NCBI RefSeq assembly: GCF_001594145.1
Contig: NZ_LVCF01000025.1
Span: 124,001-188,000, forward strand
Direction of reading: 5' to 3'
Source: Branchiibius sp. NY16-3462-2
GTDB lineage: Bacteria; Actinomycetota; Actinomycetes; Actinomycetales; Dermatophilaceae
DNA: 64,000 bases
The notes beneath the pieces are model-generated. The model saw nothing but the letters and a program-made list of their open reading frames with translations, ran no database searches and had not been told where the DNA came from. Positions 60,447 to 64,000 of this stretch are shown piece by piece. Positions within the stretch are counted from its first letter, which is position 1; every line of letters starts with the position of its first letter. The position numbers were made by a program, and so were the translations under genes.

Positions 60447-61544
60447 ATGGAGCGCACTCCCAGCACGCTGGCCGACGGCCGGCAGATCATCTGGTACGAC
60501 GCCGACGGCACCCACCGGGTGCCGTCGGTTGATCGTCGGCCGCTCGAGCCGTCGATCGTCATGTCACAGATGCGGAACGACCCGCTGACCGGTGAATGGA
60601 TCGCGGTGTCGTCGGCCCGGCAGAACCGCACCTACATGCCGCCGGCCGACGAGTGCCCGCTGTGCCCATCACGCGATGGCCGGATGTCCGAAATCCCTTC
60701 TGCTGACTATCAAGTCGTCGCCTTTGAGAACCGCTTCCCCTCTTTCGCGACCCACATTCAAGGTGTCGAGATCCAGGACGACGGCTTCGACCAGGTGCGC
60801 CCGGCCACCGGCCGCTGCGAGGTGCTCTGTTTCACCAGCGACCACGACTCCACCTTCGCGTCACTGACGCCAGCCCAGGCGCGACTGGTCGTCGACGCCT
60901 GGGCCGACCGCACGGCGTACCTGAACTCATTGGACGTCGTGAAGCACGTTTTCCCGTTCGAGAACAGGGGCATCGAGATCGGGGTGACGCTGCAGCACCC
61001 GCACGGGCAGATCTACGGCTACCCGTTCATCCCGCCCCGTGCGAAAACCGAGCTCCGCCACGCCGCCGACTATCGAGCGGGCTACGGGCACAACATGTTC
61101 GGGCACATCATCGCCTTCGAGCAGGATGGTCCACGGGTGGTGGCCAGCAACGAGGAGTGGATCGCCTTCGTGCCGTTCGCCGCCCGCTGGCCGGTCGAGG
61201 TGCACCTGTATCCGCTGCGCCGGGTGCTGGACCTCAGTGAGTTGGACGAGGCGCAACGAGATGCCTTCGCGGTGATCTATCTGGACCTCCTGCGCCGCTT
61301 CGACCGCATGTATGACTCCCGGTTGCCGTATATCGCCGGATGGCAGCAGGCACCGGCTCCCGATCCGGGCAACGAGCAGACCACTGCGTTGCGTGCTGAG
61401 GCCTGGCTGCACCTGGAACTGACCTCGATCCGACGCGGCCCGGACAAGCTGAAATATCTCGCTGGCTCCGAGTCCGGTCAGGGCGCCTTCATCGCCGACA
61501 TCCTGGCCGAGCCGCTGGCCGAGCGACTGAGGGAGCTCGCATGA
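60447..61544 (+). CDS. galT: galactose-1-phosphate uridylyltransferase
   Basis: A 365-residue HIT-superfamily enzyme converting galactose 1-phosphate and UDP-glucose to UDP-galactose and glucose 1-phosphate. The active-site motif is GVTLQHPHGQIYGYPF, with the nucleophile His in HPHGQ. The metal-binding CPLCPSR is also present. It lies 19 nt after the DUF4282 gene and overlaps galK by 4 nt (ATGA). Confidence 0.94.
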   Translation: MERTPSTLADGRQIIWYDADGTHRVPSVDRRPLEPSIVMSQMRNDPLTGEWIAVSSARQNRTYMPPADECPLCPSRDGRMSEIPSADYQVVAFENRFPSFATHIQGVEIQDDGFDQVRPATGRCEVLCFTSDHDSTFASLTPAQARLVVDAWADRTAYLNSLDVVKHVFPFENRGIEIGVTLQHPHGQIYGYPFIPPRAKTELRHAADYRAGYGHNMFGHIIAFEQDGPRVVASNEEWIAFVPFAARWPVEVHLYPLRRVLDLSELDEAQRDAFAVIYLDLLRRFDRMYDSRLPYIAGWQQAPAPDPGNEQTTALRAEAWLHLELTSIRRGPDKLKYLAGSESGQGAFIADILAEPLAERLRELA

Positions 61545-62713
61545 CCGACGTCCAGACCCCTGCGCCGCGCTCGGTCGATGAGTTGACGGCGACCTTCGTC
61601 GAGCAGTTCGAGGCAGAGCCGGACGGCGTGTGGTTCGCACCCGGCCGGGTCAACATTATTGGCGAACACACCGACTACAACGACGGATTCGTCCTGCCGA
61701 TCGCGCTGGCCGAGGGCACCTGGGTCGCCGCGCGGCGCCGCGACGACGACACGGTGCGACTGCACACCGATTCCTCCGACGTCTCCGATCAGAGCGTCAC
61801 GCTCCGGCTCGGGGACCTGCACGAGGGGCAGTCGGTCGGCTGGGCGTCCTATGCCGCGGGAGTGGGTTGGGCCGCCGCGCAGCGCGGGTTGGAGGTGCCC
61901 GGTCTGGACATCGCCGTAGCCTCCAATGTGCCCACCGGAGCAGGGCTTTCGTCCTCGGCCGCATTGTCCTGCGGTACGGCGCGTGCCTGGGTCGATCTGG
62001 CCGGCTGGAGTCTGTCGGACACCCAGGTCGCCGACCTCGGCCGGGACGCGGAGAACCACATCGCCGGTGCGCCGACCGGTCTGATGGACCAACTGGCCTC
62101 TGTCTGTGGGCAATCCGGTCACGCGATGCAGATCGACACGCGCTCGGTGAAGATCACGCAGATCCCGTTCGACCTCCCGTCGCACGACCTGGCGCTGCTG
62201 GTCATCGACAGTCGCGCCCCGCACGCCCTGGTCAGTGGTGAGTACGCCGAGCGGCGCCAATCGTGCCAGGAGGCCGCGGCCGCGTTGGGAGTCAGAGCAC
62301 TGCGCGACGCATCGGTCGACGACCTCGACGGGCTGCCTGACCTGCTGCAGCGTCGTGCTCGGCACGTGATCACCGACAGTGAGCGCGTCGAGCAGGTCGC
62401 TGACTTGCTGACCAACGGGTCCGATCCGCGCACCATCGGCCCGTTGCTCACGCAGTCACACATCTCGATGCGGGACGACTTCGAGATCACCGTGCCGGTC
62501 ACCGACCTGATCGCTGAAACCGCTTGTGCTGCAGGTGCTTATGGCGCCCGTCAGACCGGCGGCGGTTTCGGTGGTTGCGTGATCGCTCTGGTCGATGCCG
62601 ACGCTGTCGAGACCGTCGCCGCGGCCTGCGCCGACGCCGCGGTCAGCGCCGGCTTCACCCGACCGGTCGCCTTCGTCGCCGTCCCATCTGATGGCGCTCG
62701 CCGCATCAGCTGA
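61541..62713 (+). CDS. galK: galactokinase
   Basis: A 390-residue GHMP kinase that phosphorylates galactose. Motif 1 is PGRVNIIGEHTDYNDG, motif 2 VPTGAGLSSSAAL and motif 3 GGGFGGCVIAL. It is translationally coupled to galT by an ATGA overlap. The pair works with the distant galE at 32594. No sugar transporter or regulator specific to galactose is adjacent. Confidence 0.95.
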   Translation: MTDVQTPAPRSVDELTATFVEQFEAEPDGVWFAPGRVNIIGEHTDYNDGFVLPIALAEGTWVAARRRDDDTVRLHTDSSDVSDQSVTLRLGDLHEGQSVGWASYAAGVGWAAAQRGLEVPGLDIAVASNVPTGAGLSSSAALSCGTARAWVDLAGWSLSDTQVADLGRDAENHIAGAPTGLMDQLASVCGQSGHAMQIDTRSVKITQIPFDLPSHDLALLVIDSRAPHALVSGEYAERRQSCQEAAAALGVRALRDASVDDLDGLPDLLQRRARHVITDSERVEQVADLLTNGSDPRTIGPLLTQSHISMRDDFEITVPVTDLIAETACAAGAYGARQTGGGFGGCVIALVDADAVETVAAACADAAVSAGFTRPVAFVAVPSDGARRIS

Positions 62714-63470
62714 CGTCGTGCGAACCTTCGACGACCTCCTTGCCGAGGCCGACGCCGCGGACGTCACCGGGTGGGGTTTCGGCTGGCTCGATGGCCGGGC
62801 CACCGAGGAGCGCCCGCCATGGGGATACGCCCGGCAACTCGCAGCCCGACTCGCGACGGTCGGCCGGGCGCTCGACATCGACACCGGGGGCGGCGAGGTA
62901 ATCGCGGAAGCTTCGGTCCTGCCCGATGACATGGTGGTCACGGAGTCGTGGCCACCCAATGCCGAGCGCGCTCGCACCCTGCTCGGGCCCCGTGGTGTCC
63001 GGGTGGTCCAGACCGACGCGTACGGCCCACTCCCCTTTCACGACGGCTCGTTCGAACTGGTCACATCGCGGCACCCCGTGCAACCGGACTGGCCCGAAAT
63101 CCACCGGGTCCTGCAGCCTGGCGGACGCTACTTCGCCCAACACGTCGGACCCGCTTCGGCTTTCGAGCTCATCGAATACTTTCTGGGACCGCTGCCCCGG
63201 CAACGGCGGGCTCGCGATCCGCAGGTGGAGAGCAGCGACGCCGAACGCAGCGGCCTGATCGTTGACGCGGTGCAACGGGCACGCTGTCGGATGGAATTCT
63301 TCGACATCGGCGCGGTCGTCTGGATCCTGCGCAAGTGCCCCTGGTGGGTGCCCGACTTCACTGTCGATACCTATCGCGACCGACTGCTGGACTTGGACCG
63401 ACAGCTGCGAAAGGGCGAGCCGTTCGTGGCGCACTCGACCAGGCAGCTCATCCAAGCCTGGCGACCCTGA
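62691..63470 (+). CDS. SAM-dependent methyltransferase (class I)
   Basis: A protein of 259 residues with the class I methyltransferase fold. ALDIDTGGGEVIAEA is the SAM-binding motif I, and FHDGSFELVTSRHPV the later strand with the acidic loop; RVLQPGGRYFAQHVGP is the usual post-motif. The substrate is unknown. ATG 62691 overlaps the galK end by 23 nt; GTG 62718, just after the galK stop, is an alternative start. Confidence 0.8.
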   Translation: MALAASADVVRTFDDLLAEADAADVTGWGFGWLDGRATEERPPWGYARQLAARLATVGRALDIDTGGGEVIAEASVLPDDMVVTESWPPNAERARTLLGPRGVRVVQTDAYGPLPFHDGSFELVTSRHPVQPDWPEIHRVLQPGGRYFAQHVGPASAFELIEYFLGPLPRQRRARDPQVESSDAERSGLIVDAVQRARCRMEFFDIGAVVWILRKCPWWVPDFTVDTYRDRLLDLDRQLRKGEPFVAHSTRQLIQAWRP

Positions 63471-63493
63471 GGTACCCCGATCGGATTGACGAA

Positions 63494-63616
63494 TCAGTAC
63501 CGGATCACGACGCGACCGTCGATCGCGTACTGCGCCGCGACGTGTCCGAGACCACCGATCCCGGAGATCGCGACCCATTGCCCGGCTCGGACCTCGGTCT
63601 GCCCCGTTGCGAAGTC
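63494..63616 (-). pseudogene. remnant of a zinc-type alcohol dehydrogenase
   Basis: In one minus-strand frame the translation is GQWVAISGIGGLGHVAAQYA, the Rossmann motif of zinc-dependent alcohol dehydrogenases, followed at once by IDGRVVIRY and a stop, which looks like the last residues of the same family. The catalytic domain before it is absent (a TAG lies upstream in frame), and the ~130 residues normally between are missing. So only the two ends around a deletion remain. Confidence 0.6.
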
Positions 63617-63680
63617 CTAGCTACCACGCTACGGACTGGAGGGTTGCAACGAGGTTCCGCGAGCGCCGTACGCTCAGGGC

Positions 63681-64000
63681 ATGACCACGCGTGACACCAA
63701 CTGGCCCGCCGGCTACCCCTGCTGGATCGACATCAGCTTCGAGACCGAACACCGCCGCCTGCACCACGCGGCCACGTTCTACGGGGAGTTGTTCGGCTGG
63801 CGCGTCGCGGAGGGCGACGATCAGTACGGCGGCTACCGGATGTGCTTCAAGAACGACGCCGCCGTGGCCGGGCTGATGCCGAAGGCGGACCCGGGCCAGC
63901 CCACGCAGTGGCTGCTCTACCTGGCCGCCGACGACGCGCAGGCGAGCGCCGCAGCCGTCCGGCAGTACGGCGGTCAGGTCGTCGTCGAGCCCATGGACGT
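63681..64000 (+). CDS. VOC family (glyoxalase-like) protein, partial
   Basis: The first ~106 residues of a vicinal-oxygen-chelate protein. YPCWIDISFETEHRRLHHAA and FYGELFGWRVAEG are the usual first beta-alpha-beta motif of the CFP30B/27-kDa antigen type, which has two VOC domains (~260 aa). The rest is beyond the window. TACGCT ends 6 nt before the ATG (leaderless). Confidence 0.85.
   Translation, partial: MTTRDTNWPAGYPCWIDISFETEHRRLHHAATFYGELFGWRVAEGDDQYGGYRMCFKNDAAVAGLMPKADPGQPTQWLLYLAADDAQASAAAVRQYGGQVVVEPMD

Noticed and set aside
1..64000. tRNA or rRNA genes
   Set aside because: I found no acceptor-stem/T-loop pattern or rRNA-like stretch; short intergenic gaps leave little room. A covariance search would be decisive.

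Overview
The window is GC-rich DNA from an actinobacterium. The evidence is strong GC bias in third codon positions, a FadE5-type acyl-CoA dehydrogenase, a mycothiol-type maleylpyruvate isomerase/DinB protein, a CopD-CtaG fusion, a fused CydDC exporter, Tat-exported and LppX-like lipoproteins, and many start codons placed 6-7 nt after an actinobacterial -10 box (leaderless mRNAs). The mix suggests a member of Micrococcales, possibly Dermacoccaceae-like; that placement is inference. It reads as chromosomal core plus lineage-specific genes. I saw no prophage, insertion sequence, CRISPR array, rRNA or tRNA.

Layout. 1-4.3 kb: a truncated CutA-CYTH fusion gene, then fadE5 behind two palindromic operators, a TRIC-type channel and a LysE exporter. 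4.3-12.1 kb: an amidohydrolase and a chagasin-like protein divergent from a three-gene operon (peptidase-G1-like protein, a free copy of its C-terminal domain, a small protein), then an NHL/thioredoxin protein, a Tat-exported protein and an MFS exporter. 12.1-19.3 kb: DinB proteins, an overlapping chain copD-ctaG/nitrilase/MBL hydrolase, and a DHA2 exporter. 19.3-26.9 kb: gnd, a branched-chain 2-oxoacid dehydrogenase cluster (E1alpha, E1beta, E2) with a frameshift in E1alpha, a cold-shock-like gene, a lipoprotein and an aromatic aminotransferase. 27-32.6 kb: exported proteins (trypsin-like protease, anchored surface protein, S53 protease), a GNAT-Nudix fusion and a DivIVA-like protein. 32.6-36.8 kb: galE, an AbiEi/DUF559 nuclease-like gene bracketed by four short repeats, and argS. 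36.9-40.6 kb: a hydrolase and two tandem membrane proteins, one carrying a PI-PLC-like domain.

40.6-46.9 kb: cydA-cydB-cydDC-blaI, one tightly packed operon preceded by a perfect 11-bp inverted repeat typical of BlaI/MecI operators. This predicts a self-regulated cytochrome bd operon; a BlaR-like M56 peptidase lies about 9 kb away. 46.9-55.6 kb: an LppX-like lipoprotein, then a ROK regulator, sugar ABC importer and NagZ-type GH3 hexosaminidase (probably import and hydrolysis of N-acetylglucosamine oligosaccharides), ending in two more related lipoproteins. 55.6-59.5 kb: M56 peptidase, MMPL transporter and a frameshifted TetR regulator. 59.6-64 kb: a DUF4282 protein, galT-galK (completing the Leloir pathway with the distant galE), a methyltransferase, the remnant of an alcohol dehydrogenase and a truncated VOC gene.
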